From contig JAFZCU010000065.1 in the NCBI GenBank assembly GCA_017556145.1, positions 1-56,330 of the forward strand: a stretch of DNA of 56,330 bases, read 5' to 3'. Positions 49,510 through 56,330 of this stretch are shown here, piece after piece; the first letter of the stretch is position 1, and the number at the start of each line of letters is the position of its first letter. The position numbers and the translations under genes are program-made. The notes beneath the pieces were generated by a model. The model was not told the DNA's origin. It saw nothing but the letters and a program-made list of their open reading frames with translations, and did no database searches. The DNA comes from Prevotella sp. (lineage in GTDB: Bacteria; Bacteroidota; Bacteroidia; Bacteroidales; Bacteroidaceae).

Positions 49510-50876
49510 AAGTAGTCATTGTCGGTGCAGGTGCCGTAGGAACTCACCTGTCGAAATTGCTGTCACGAGAGCATCAGGACTGCATACTCATTGATGACGA
49601 TGAAGAGCGTCTGAGTGCGCTGAGCGAATATGACGTCATGACTTACGACGCCTCGCCTACCAGTATCAAAGCCTTGAAGGAGGCAGGTGTCGCACATGCC
49701 GATCTGTTCGTGGGTGTCACCCCTGAGGAGTCTACCAATCTCACGGCCTGTATGATTGCCCACAGTCTTGGAGCCAAGAAGACAGTGGCGCGTATTGACA
49801 ACTATGAGTATCTGAGTCCCCAGAACAAAGAGCTCTTCAAGCAGATGGGCATCGACTCCCTGATTTATCCGGAAGTACTTGCTGCCATCGACATCAACAA
49901 TGGTCTGAAACTTTCATGGGTTCGTCAGCGTTGGGATGTACACGATGGTGCCCTCACCCTGCTCGGCATCAAACTGCGTGAGACGGCGGAGATCCTGAAC
50001 CAGCCTCTGCGCGACCTGTGCGGTCCCAATGATCCCTACCACGTCGTGGCCATCAAACGTGGCGAGGATACTATTGTTCCAGGCGGTCTTGATGAGTTAC
50101 GCGTTGGCGACCTCGTTTATTTCATGACCACTCAGGAATACATTCCCTATATCCGCAAAATTGTTGGTAAGGAACACTATGCCGACGTGAAGAACGTGAT
50201 TGTGATGGGCGGTGATAAGACCTCTGTCCGCGCAGCCCTCACCGCCCCCGACTATATGAACATCAAGATCATCGAGAAGAATGCCGAGCGATGCGAGAAA
50301 CTCAACGAGCTGCTTGGCAACAGTGACACGATGGTGATTCATGGCGACGGGCGCGATCTTGGGCTGCTCGAAGAAGAGGGCATCCGCAATACCCAGGCAT
50401 TCGTAGCACTCACGGGCAATGCTGAAACCAATATCCTAGCTTGCCTCACTGCCAAGCGTCTGGGTGTGCGAAAGACGGTGGCGATGGTGGAAAACCTTGA
50501 CTATGTGAAAATGGCCGAGGAGTTGGACATCGGTACCATCATTAATAAGATGACCATTGCAGCCAGCCATATCTTCCAGATGATGCTCGAAGCCGACGTC
50601 GACAACCTGCGAACACTGATGCTTGTTGATTCCGAAGTAGCAGAGTTTACGGCAGCTGAAGACTCACGCGTCACAAAGAAACTGGTCAAGGACCTCGGAC
50701 TCCCCGTAGGTGCCACCATCGGAGGACTGGTGCGCAATGGTGTGGGAATGCTCGTCAGCGGTAATTCACAGATTGAGGCTGGCGACTCCGTGATGGTATT
50801 CTGTCATGAAACAAAGCTCAAGCAAGTTGAGAAATTCTTCAAGAAGTCGTCTATCCTCAACACGATAACGCCCTAA
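49506..50876 (+). CDS. trkA: Trk potassium uptake regulator TrkA
   Basis: 456 residues with two RCK units. The first NAD-binding loop is [11 protein letters not shown]; the second, at about 230, is degenerate ([10 protein letters not shown]). Each is followed by a TrkA-C domain (for example [16 protein letters not shown]). As a cytosolic ring on TrkH it gates potassium uptake according to nucleotide state. The start overlaps the dxs stop (ATGA); trkH follows ten bases later. Confidence 0.95.
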   Translation: MKVVIVGAGAVGTHLSKLLSREHQDCILIDDDEERLSALSEYDVMTYDASPTSIKALKEAGVAHADLFVGVTPEESTNLTACMIAHSLGAKKTVARIDNYEYLSPQNKELFKQMGIDSLIYPEVLAAIDINNGLKLSWVRQRWDVHDGALTLLGIKLRETAEILNQPLRDLCGPNDPYHVVAIKRGEDTIVPGGLDELRVGDLVYFMTTQEYIPYIRKIVGKEHYADVKNVIVMGGDKTSVRAALTAPDYMNIKIIEKNAERCEKLNELLGNSDTMVIHGDGRDLGLLEEEGIRNTQAFVALTGNAETNILACLTAKRLGVRKTVAMVENLDYVKMAEELDIGTIINKMTIAASHIFQMMLEADVDNLRTLMLVDSEVAEFTAAEDSRVTKKLVKDLGLPVGATIGGLVRNGVGMLVSGNSQIEAGDSVMVFCHETKLKQVEKFFKKSSILNTITP

Positions 50877-50886
50877 ATCACAAAAA

Positions 50887-52344
50887 ATGGTCAATTGGCA
50901 TATCATATCCAAGATTATAGGCTCACTGCTGTTCATCGAGGCCTTTTTCATGGCCTGGTGCGTAGGCGTGTCGTTCTATTTCCAGGAAGACGATGCCTTG
51001 GCCTTCCTGATGTCTATGCTGATTACCTTTGGCAGTGCCTTTCTGTTCCTCCTGATGGGACGGAATGCCAGAAACAGCCTGAACCGTCATGATGCCTTCG
51101 TGGTGGTTACGGCGGTATGGGTCATCTTCTCTTTCTTCGGTATGTTCCCCTTCCTCATTCATGGCTGCTGTACCAACGTCACTGATGCCTATTTCGAAAC
51201 GATGTCAGGATTCTCCACGACAGGTTCCAGCGTTTTCGACGATGTGGAGCGCCTGCCTCGTGGCATCCTCTTCTGGCGCTCGCTCTCCCAATGGGTTGGA
51301 GGTTTGGGAATCGTCTTCTTCACCATCGCCATTCTACCCTCGTTGGTAGGTGGAAGCGTGAAGGTATTCGCAGCAGAGGCGACAGGCCCCATCAAGGCAA
51401 AAATGCACCCGCGACTCTCTACGACAGCCAAGTGGATCTGGAGCATCTACCTGATACTGACGATTGGCTGCGGACTCGCTTTCTGGATAGCCGGTATGGA
51501 CTGGTTCGATGCTATGAACTACTCGATGACGACGACAGCCACAGGCGGCTTCTCCATCCATAACGACTCATTGTCCTACTTCAACGATCCCACAGTCGAC
51601 TACATTGCCATTGTCTTCGAGTTCCTGGCGGGCATCAATTTCACCTTATTATACCTCAGTATCTTCAAGGGCCGTTTCAGAGATCTTTTCAGAAATTCGG
51701 AGTTCAAACTCTATATCAGCATTGTGCTGCTGGCTACAGCCAGTATCATGACCATCTTATTAACCCAGATGGGCTATGACTTGGAACAGGCCTTCCGACA
51801 GGGACTCTTCCAAGTGGTATCGTTTATTACCACGACAGGTGTGTTCAGCGACGATGTGGCGCAGTGGCCGCATATCACGTGGATTATCATTGGCGGACTG
51901 ATGTTCGTCGGTGCCTGTGCGGGCAGTACCAGCGGCGGTTTCAAATGCATCCGTGCGGTGATGACGCTAAAGACGCTCCGCAACAATTTCCGCCAGATCC
52001 TACACCCGAATGCCGTCCTGCCAGTGAAGATCAACGGCATGAGCGTTCCCCAGTCGAGGATTGTGGCACTCTTCGCTTTCTTCACCCTCTTCATGTGCAT
52101 GATCCTCGTTACCGCTGCCATCATGATTCTCTCAGGCATTGATACTGTCAATTCCATTGTCATCGCCCTGAGCTGCGTCAGCAATATAGGTCCCTCACTC
52201 AGCAACGATATCGGAGCGAACATCACCTGGTCAGGCATGCCCGACTATATCAAATGGGCGCTTTCACTGCTCATGCTCATGGGCCGTCTTGAGATTATGA
52301 CTGTTCTTGTGCTCTTCACACCCAGTTTCTGGAAAGACAATTAA
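50887..52344 (+). CDS. trkH: Trk potassium uptake membrane subunit TrkH
   Basis: 485 residues with about ten membrane and four pore helices. The selectivity-filter Gly residues are in MSGFSTTGSSVF, MTTTATGGFSI, FITTTGVFSDD and LSCVSNIGPSLS. VGGLGIVFFTIAILP is conserved. It is the translocating subunit that works with TrkA. Confidence 0.95.
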   Translation: MVNWHIISKIIGSLLFIEAFFMAWCVGVSFYFQEDDALAFLMSMLITFGSAFLFLLMGRNARNSLNRHDAFVVVTAVWVIFSFFGMFPFLIHGCCTNVTDAYFETMSGFSTTGSSVFDDVERLPRGILFWRSLSQWVGGLGIVFFTIAILPSLVGGSVKVFAAEATGPIKAKMHPRLSTTAKWIWSIYLILTIGCGLAFWIAGMDWFDAMNYSMTTTATGGFSIHNDSLSYFNDPTVDYIAIVFEFLAGINFTLLYLSIFKGRFRDLFRNSEFKLYISIVLLATASIMTILLTQMGYDLEQAFRQGLFQVVSFITTTGVFSDDVAQWPHITWIIIGGLMFVGACAGSTSGGFKCIRAVMTLKTLRNNFRQILHPNAVLPVKINGMSVPQSRIVALFAFFTLFMCMILVTAAIMILSGIDTVNSIVIALSCVSNIGPSLSNDIGANITWSGMPDYIKWALSLLMLMGRLEIMTVLVLFTPSFWKDN

Positions 52345-52368
52345 AACCATATGCTGAAAGATTGTCAA

Positions 52369-53358
52369 ATGATATTTAAATTCGAACCATTACTGAAACA
52401 GACGCTTTGGGGAGGTGACAGGATCATTCCCTTCAAGCACTTGGATCTCCAGATGGAACGGGTTGGCGAAAGCTGGGAAATCTCTGGTGTCAAGGACCAG
52501 GAAACCATCGTCGCCAATGGCCCGCATAAGGGCAAGCGTCTCAACCAACTCGTCAGCGAACTGAAAGGCCAGCTTGTCGGTGAGGAGAACTACCAGCGGT
52601 TGGGTAATGAGTTCCCTCTGCTCATCAAGTTCATCGATGCGTGCCAGGATCTCTCCATCCAGGTACACCCCAACGATGAGGTGGCACGACGTCATGGTAA
52701 GCCCCACGGCAAAACGGAGATGTGGTATTGTTTAGGACTCGATGACAAGAAGACTGGAAGACAAGAAAACAGGGAACGTATACCTTTGCTCTATAATGGC
52801 TTGAAACAAGAGATGACGCCAGAGGAATACAAGTCAATGGTTGCCAACGATACCATTACAGATGCCCTGGCATCCTATGAGGCATATGAGGGAGAGGTTT
52901 TCTATATCCCTGCAGGCCGTATTCATGCCATTGGGGCTGGCTGTTTCGTGCTGGAGATCCAGCAGACAAGCGATGTCACCTACCGCATCTACGACTATAA
53001 GCGCAAGGACAAAAACGGCAATTATCGTGAGCTCCACACCCATCAGGCCTCAGAGAGCATAGATTTTACCGTGCGCGACAACTACCGTATAGACTACACC
53101 CCTGAGAAGAATGGAGGTTCTCCGCTCATCAACACCCCCGACTTCACCACAGCCATCTACGATCTTCAGGAGCCGATGACACTCGACTATTCCGACCTCG
53201 ACTCCTTCATCATCCTCATTGCCGTCAAAGGTGAAGGCAAACTAAACTGCGATGGAGAGGAATCATCGTTCCGTATGGGCGACACTGTTCTCATACCCGC
53301 CACTGCCAAGGAAGTCAAGGTGGAGGGCGAAGTCAAGTTCATCGAAACTTTTGTTTAG
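52369..53358 (+). CDS. manA: Mannose-6-phosphate isomerase, class I
   Basis: 329 residues from ATG 52369 (MIFKFEPLLKQTLWGG), the start that matches relatives; an ATG at 52351 would add six residues. Zinc ligands are in SIQVHPNDE, GKTEMWY and IPAGRIHAIGAG. It interconverts fructose- and mannose-6-phosphate, supplying GDP-mannose for surface polysaccharide. About 11 residues (DKKTGRQENRE) between MWYCLGLD and IPLLYNGLKQ are encoded by 8-bp repeats at 52744-52775 and look inserted. Confidence 0.94.
   Translation: MIFKFEPLLKQTLWGGDRIIPFKHLDLQMERVGESWEISGVKDQETIVANGPHKGKRLNQLVSELKGQLVGEENYQRLGNEFPLLIKFIDACQDLSIQVHPNDEVARRHGKPHGKTEMWYCLGLDDKKTGRQENRERIPLLYNGLKQEMTPEEYKSMVANDTITDALASYEAYEGEVFYIPAGRIHAIGAGCFVLEIQQTSDVTYRIYDYKRKDKNGNYRELHTHQASESIDFTVRDNYRIDYTPEKNGGSPLINTPDFTTAIYDLQEPMTLDYSDLDSFIILIAVKGEGKLNCDGEESSFRMGDTVLIPATAKEVKVEGEVKFIETFV
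52744..52775 (+). repeat. 8-bp tandem repeat inside manA
   Basis: GACAAGAA, GACTGGAA, GACAAGAA, AACAGGGA: four degenerate octamers. Confidence 0.65.
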
Positions 53359-53361
53359 ATG

Positions 53362-54372
53362 CTATTTGGTTATTGTGTCGGTGTCCAAATATGTTCTTAT
53401 GTCTTCCTGGACACGGCGGAAGGGCTCTGAGAGCATGTAGCCATTGTTTTTCTTGAGCATCACCTTGATGTCCTGCAACGAGTTCTCATAGCACGTCATC
53501 TCATTGCGCTTCTGTGTCTTGTGCGCCATAGCATAGTAAATCTCATTCTGCCGCTCCTGGCGCAGCAGATTACACACCTTCGACATAATCGGCGACACCA
53601 CCGTATCAAACAGATGATGCCCCTGTATATATAAATAGGTGGTCTGTGCCGTCACGCCCAGTGCCTTGATGTCGTCTTTGGTGGCCAGATATTCCTCCTT
53701 GGCATCGGGGAACTGGCGCTGCAGTTCGTTGATCTTGGTATTCACCTTGCGCTTCACATTGGCGATTGAAGGTGCAGGGTTCTGCACGTTAAATCCGCCA
53801 GGATCTGCGATACGGTTGAAGTCGGAGATGGAAAACTTGTTGTAGTTGCCATTACGGTAAAGCATGACCGACCATACGAAGAGCGGAAAGAGTGCCTCGC
53901 TGAACGCCTGAAAATAGGCTCGGAAATCAAAGATGCGATGATCGTTGAGCGTCACCGACACACAGACATTATGCAGCGACGGCGCATAACACTGGTAGTT
54001 CTCAATAGCATAGACGTATGTATGAAACACGTATGGACTGTCGAGCACCTTTCTCGACTGCGCTGTGCGCCCCTGCAACAGATAGTCGTAGTCGGCATCC
54101 ACACAGGCAATCATATCCCTGCCCAAAGGCGCGCCCTCAAGGAAATTCATCAGCACCGACTTCTTGCCTCGCGTGAGGTTGATCTTCGATGGCAGCATCA
54201 CCTCGAAATAGCGTTTGTCGTTCTCAAACTCCGTGAGCACCGTCCGCCAGAAGTAGATATCATCATAGCTCTCGACGTAGGCCACTATCCTGCGCCGTGC
54301 CTTCTTCGAGGTCAGTGCATTCGCCGCCTCGATATAGCTATTGTTGATATTGTCCTTAAGTCTCCTAGGCAT
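53362..54372 (-). CDS. DUF4435 (TOPRIM-like) protein
   Basis: 336 residues. RIVAYVESYDDIYFW gives the Glu34 and IACVDADYDYLL the Asp92-x-Asp94-x-Asp96 of a TOPRIM metal site; the rest is helical and typical of DUF4435. In the PARIS phage-defence system, AriB is a DUF4435 nuclease held by an AAA ATPase, AriA, and released when a phage anti-restriction protein is sensed. Here the preceding gene in the operon (24 bases apart) is also an AAA ATPase. A related OLD-like or housekeeping DNA-processing role cannot be excluded. Confidence 0.85.
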   Translation of the reverse strand: MPRRLKDNINNSYIEAANALTSKKARRRIVAYVESYDDIYFWRTVLTEFENDKRYFEVMLPSKINLTRGKKSVLMNFLEGAPLGRDMIACVDADYDYLLQGRTAQSRKVLDSPYVFHTYVYAIENYQCYAPSLHNVCVSVTLNDHRIFDFRAYFQAFSEALFPLFVWSVMLYRNGNYNKFSISDFNRIADPGGFNVQNPAPSIANVKRKVNTKINELQRQFPDAKEEYLATKDDIKALGVTAQTTYLYIQGHHLFDTVVSPIMSKVCNLLRQERQNEIYYAMAHKTQKRNEMTCYENSLQDIKVMLKKNNGYMLSEPFRRVQEDIRTYLDTDTITK

Positions 54373-54396
54373 AATTATGCATTATCAGATAATGCA

Positions 54397-55203
54397 TTAA
54401 AGAGTAATATCGGTCACTTCTGTCACAGCATCCATCCAACCGTTCATCACAACCGCAGGCGAATGGGTCGTCAGGATAATCTGCACATTGGGGTTCAATT
54501 CCACGCAAAGATCGATGAGCCGCTTCTGCCATTCGATATGCAGCGACACCTCCGGCTCATCCATAAAGAGCACATAGTGCTGATTGTCCTCCACGAGCAC
54601 AGTCAGCAGGATGGCCAGCATCTGCTTCTCACCGCTCGAGAGCTGATAGGGCACCAGTGTCTCACCAATCTGCGAGAAACGGATCTCATTCTCCGTACGG
54701 ACGATTTTCTTACCCGTATCGGCAAAAAGATCGTCGATCATATCCTGAAAGCGCTGCTTCGGCAACGACAGTTGCTGGGCTGCATCTGCATGACCAGCCT
54801 GCAACTCGGCAATGATGCGGTTGCCGATATTCACCTGATAGTCCAGATATTTCCGCTGCAAATGATAGAGCTGGAAATCGAGAGCCGACAAGATACGGGT
54901 ATCGACATGCGCCATCGTGTCGAGGTCGAGCACGGGGGAATCGAGCGAGCGAATCACGTCAAAGCGTATCCACTTGGCATCCTCAGGCACCACCTCCAGA
55001 TGCACGCCCTTCAGCATGTGGCTGGGGAATTCGCCACCAGCAGCCAGGCCCTTCACCACCTTGTTCAGGATGGTGCTCTTGCCCACGCCGTTGATACCAC
55101 TCAGGATATTCACGCCCGGATTGAGCTCCCAGAGGATGTGTTTCTTGCCACTCCACAGAGAGTCAATCTCAATCCGTTTGATATAGTCAGCAAACTTCTG
55201 CAT
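54397..55203 (-). CDS. AAA/ABC-type ATPase paired with DUF4435
   Basis: 268 residues. Walker A GINGVGKST at 36-44, signature LSSGEKQMLAILL, Walker B YVLFMDEPEVSLH and switch His in LTTHSPAVV mark the AAA_15/AAA_21, RecF/OLD-like group. A short coiled region lies between the two ATPase halves. It is smaller than known AriA proteins (around 450 residues), so if the pair is PARIS-like it is a compact version. No mobile-element genes flank it, and neighbours are housekeeping genes. Confidence 0.85.
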   Translation of the reverse strand: MQKFADYIKRIEIDSLWSGKKHILWELNPGVNILSGINGVGKSTILNKVVKGLAAGGEFPSHMLKGVHLEVVPEDAKWIRFDVIRSLDSPVLDLDTMAHVDTRILSALDFQLYHLQRKYLDYQVNIGNRIIAELQAGHADAAQQLSLPKQRFQDMIDDLFADTGKKIVRTENEIRFSQIGETLVPYQLSSGEKQMLAILLTVLVEDNQHYVLFMDEPEVSLHIEWQKRLIDLCVELNPNVQIILTTHSPAVVMNGWMDAVTEVTDITL

Positions 55204-55237
55204 AGTCTTAGGTTTTTAGTCAGTTCATTGTTTACGT

Positions 55238-55876
55238 TTATCTCGTCCTCGCCCTGAAAGCAGGTCGCGTATCACCCGGATGCCAGTAGTCCAGCAGGGC
55301 AATGTCGAAGATCAGGTTACTATAGGCAGTAACAGAACCTTGAGACGATGTATTATAGCCTAACTGATAGGGGATATAGACGAGCCATCTGTCGCCCTTA
55401 TGCATATTCATCAAAGCTGTCGCAAAACCGCTGACAAGGCTGGTTGAGCCGCTAATGGCCATCGTCGACATACCAGCGGTATGCCAGCTGAAATCGCCGA
55501 GATAGGTCTCGTCAAACACAAAGCCATTGGTATAATTCGTGGTCGGAATCAGCTTTCCCCTATAGGCCACGCGAATGGTATCGGTATAGAAGGGACTCTC
55601 TAAGCCGTCGCCAACCTCCAACACCTGCACGTAGATATAGTCGCTGTTCTTGCCCGTCGTAGTGTCGTCTTGTGTAAAGACACGGATTTTCCTCAAAGAG
55701 CTGTTTGCTGCCCACTGGTCGGTCATCGCTGCATTGCGCTCCTGCCAATCGGCAAACTCATCCGTTGCATTTTCGTCCTCGCTGCAGGAGGTATAGGAGA
55801 GAAGGAGTAAGGAGAGAAGGAGAAAGGAGAATACCCCTCGCCATCCAAAATTCTTTCTATTATTGTTTTTACTCAT
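55238..55876 (-). CDS. FKBP-type peptidyl-prolyl isomerase lipoprotein
   Basis: 212 residues. The signal peptide ends LLSYTSC, a lipobox. The FKBP domain (about 80-200) shows IRVAYRGKLI, GFVFDETYLG, LVSGFATALMNMHKGDRW, YIPYQLGYN and SNLIFDIALLDY. It would assist folding in the periplasm or at the outer membrane. The signal-peptide codons consist of CTCC-based 7/8-bp repeats. It lies behind glyS, an arrangement common in the Bacteroidales. Confidence 0.9.
   Translation of the reverse strand: MSKNNNRKNFGWRGVFSFLLLSLLLLSYTSCSEDENATDEFADWQERNAAMTDQWAANSSLRKIRVFTQDDTTTGKNSDYIYVQVLEVGDGLESPFYTDTIRVAYRGKLIPTTNYTNGFVFDETYLGDFSWHTAGMSTMAISGSTSLVSGFATALMNMHKGDRWLVYIPYQLGYNTSSQGSVTAYSNLIFDIALLDYWHPGDTRPAFRARTR
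55795..55830 (-). repeat. 7/8-bp repeats in the FKBP signal peptide
   Basis: On the plus strand GGAG recurs at spacings of 8, 7, 8 and 7 bases (AAGGAGT, AAGGAGA and similar). They encode SFLLLSLLLLS. A second CTCC tract lies in the spacer at 55921-55953. Confidence 0.65.
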
Positions 55877-55948
55877 ATTCTACATGATTGGAATAAGGAG
55901 CCGATTGGTAATCTACTTTACCTCCTCAACTCCTTACTCCTTTACTAC

Positions 55949-56330
55949 TTATTGAAGTTTCTTCAGCAATGATGCGATGCTCACCTTATCCTCGATGATG
56001 CTGTTCAGCTCGCTGATTGCCACACGCTCCTGCTCCATCGTGTCGCGGAAACGCAAGGTGACGCAGCCATCGTTCAGTGTGTCGTGGTCAACGGTGACGC
56101 AGTACGGTGTACCAATAGCATCCTGACGACGGTAACGCTTGCCGATAGAATCCTTCTCGTCATACTGACAATTGAAGTGGAACTTCAGCTGGTCGATAAT
56201 CTCACGCGCCTTCTCGGGCAGACCGTCTTTCTTCACCAGCGGCATCACGGCACACTTCACAGGAGCCAGGGCTGCCGGCAGTCTCAATACGGTACGCGTC
56301 TCGCCGTTCTCCAGCTTCTCCTCGTCGAAG
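55949..56330 (-). CDS. glyS: Glycine-tRNA ligase, C-terminal part (cut by window end)
   Basis: The frame is open to the window edge; 126 residues of the C-terminal anticodon-binding domain remain. RLPAALAPVKCAVMPL, DSIGKRYRRQDAIGTPYCVTVD and VTLRFRDTMEQERV are diagnostic of the dimeric, eukaryote-like glycyl-tRNA synthetase used by Bacteroidetes. Its catalytic part lies outside the window. Confidence 0.95.
   Translation of the reverse strand, partial: FDEEKLENGETRTVLRLPAALAPVKCAVMPLVKKDGLPEKAREIIDQLKFHFNCQYDEKDSIGKRYRRQDAIGTPYCVTVDHDTLNDGCVTLRFRDTMEQERVAISELNSIIEDKVSIASLLKKLQ

Noticed and set aside
53938-55257. A 439-codon plus-strand frame across the DUF4435 and ATPase genes
   Set aside because: It runs through two well-supported minus-strand genes and their spacer; the translation is His/Arg-rich antisense text.
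6108-55953. CRISPR array among the many short tandem repeats
   Set aside because: Units are 7-9 bp, contiguous and without spacers, and no cas genes occur in the window.

Overview
The window is an ordinary-looking chromosomal segment of a Bacteroidales bacterium, most likely a Prevotella-type organism. The reasons are promoters with the Bacteroidetes -7 box TAnnTTTG in front of about twenty genes, few Shine-Dalgarno sequences, TonB-dependent and DUF5689/DUF4369/DUF6359-type surface proteins, a hybrid kinase ending in an AraC domain, a gcvPA/gcvPB split glycine dehydrogenase and the local gene vocabulary. The genus is an inference. No phage, transposase, integrase or CRISPR array is visible.

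Layout. 1-1180: end of a polysaccharide locus (glycosyltransferase, lipid-carrier sugar transferase). 1332-4570: a three-gene polar amino acid ABC importer of unusual architecture (permease; lipoprotein in which the two lobes of a binding protein precede a second permease in swapped order; ATPase with a C-terminal extension). 4628-9039: Wzi-like outer-membrane protein, small lipoprotein, Ser/Arg-rich secreted protein, histidine phosphatase, DUF308 membrane protein. 9040-10240: uridine kinase and a DNA-glycosylase gene broken by an 8-bp tandem duplication. 10269-18358: a surface locus with a secreted EEP-family nuclease, divergent TonB-dependent receptor, DUF5689 lipoprotein, a lipoprotein of five tandem OB-like repeats, rpmE2, and a DNA/RNA non-specific endonuclease lipoprotein; together these could process and import nucleic acid or its products. 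18443-23380: glutathione peroxidase, thioredoxin reductase, sensor-less hybrid kinase, TrpB2. 23424-34106: Hsp20, Mfd, membrane-envelope genes (GT2, PlsC, phosphoesterase), an overlapping DUF4369-pyrC-MetH-activation operon, and an FtsB/DivIC protein. 34230-38204: dnaX, asnA, tRNA-Arg(CCG) behind a tRNA fragment, purN. 38208-44520: a complete glycine-cleavage operon (lplA, gcvT, gcvH, gcvPA, gcvPB, lpdA). 44662-53358: AsmA-like protein, ketopantoate reductase, then dxs-trkA-trkH-manA. 53362-55203: an AAA ATPase plus DUF4435/TOPRIM pair resembling the PARIS defence system. 55238-56330: FKBP lipoprotein and the end of glyS.

The least explained structure is not a gene but a set of small repeat islands. 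At about ten places the sequence falls into degenerate tandem units of exactly 7 bp (sometimes 7/8 or 8 bp), each island with its own unit sequence. Several fill whole intergenic spacers, and two abut the -7 box of a promoter directly. Others lie in frame inside proteins. Two unrelated housekeeping genes (mfd and dxs) carry a 9-bp family, NCTAGYNNN, in the same codon phase. A third family, a palindrome-centred element with conserved flanks, lies in frame in lplA and in the MetH-activation gene. These look like active microsatellite and palindromic-element processes tolerated inside essential genes, comparable in kind to cyanobacterial heptanucleotide STRRs and to Rickettsia palindromic elements, but I know of no description for this lineage.
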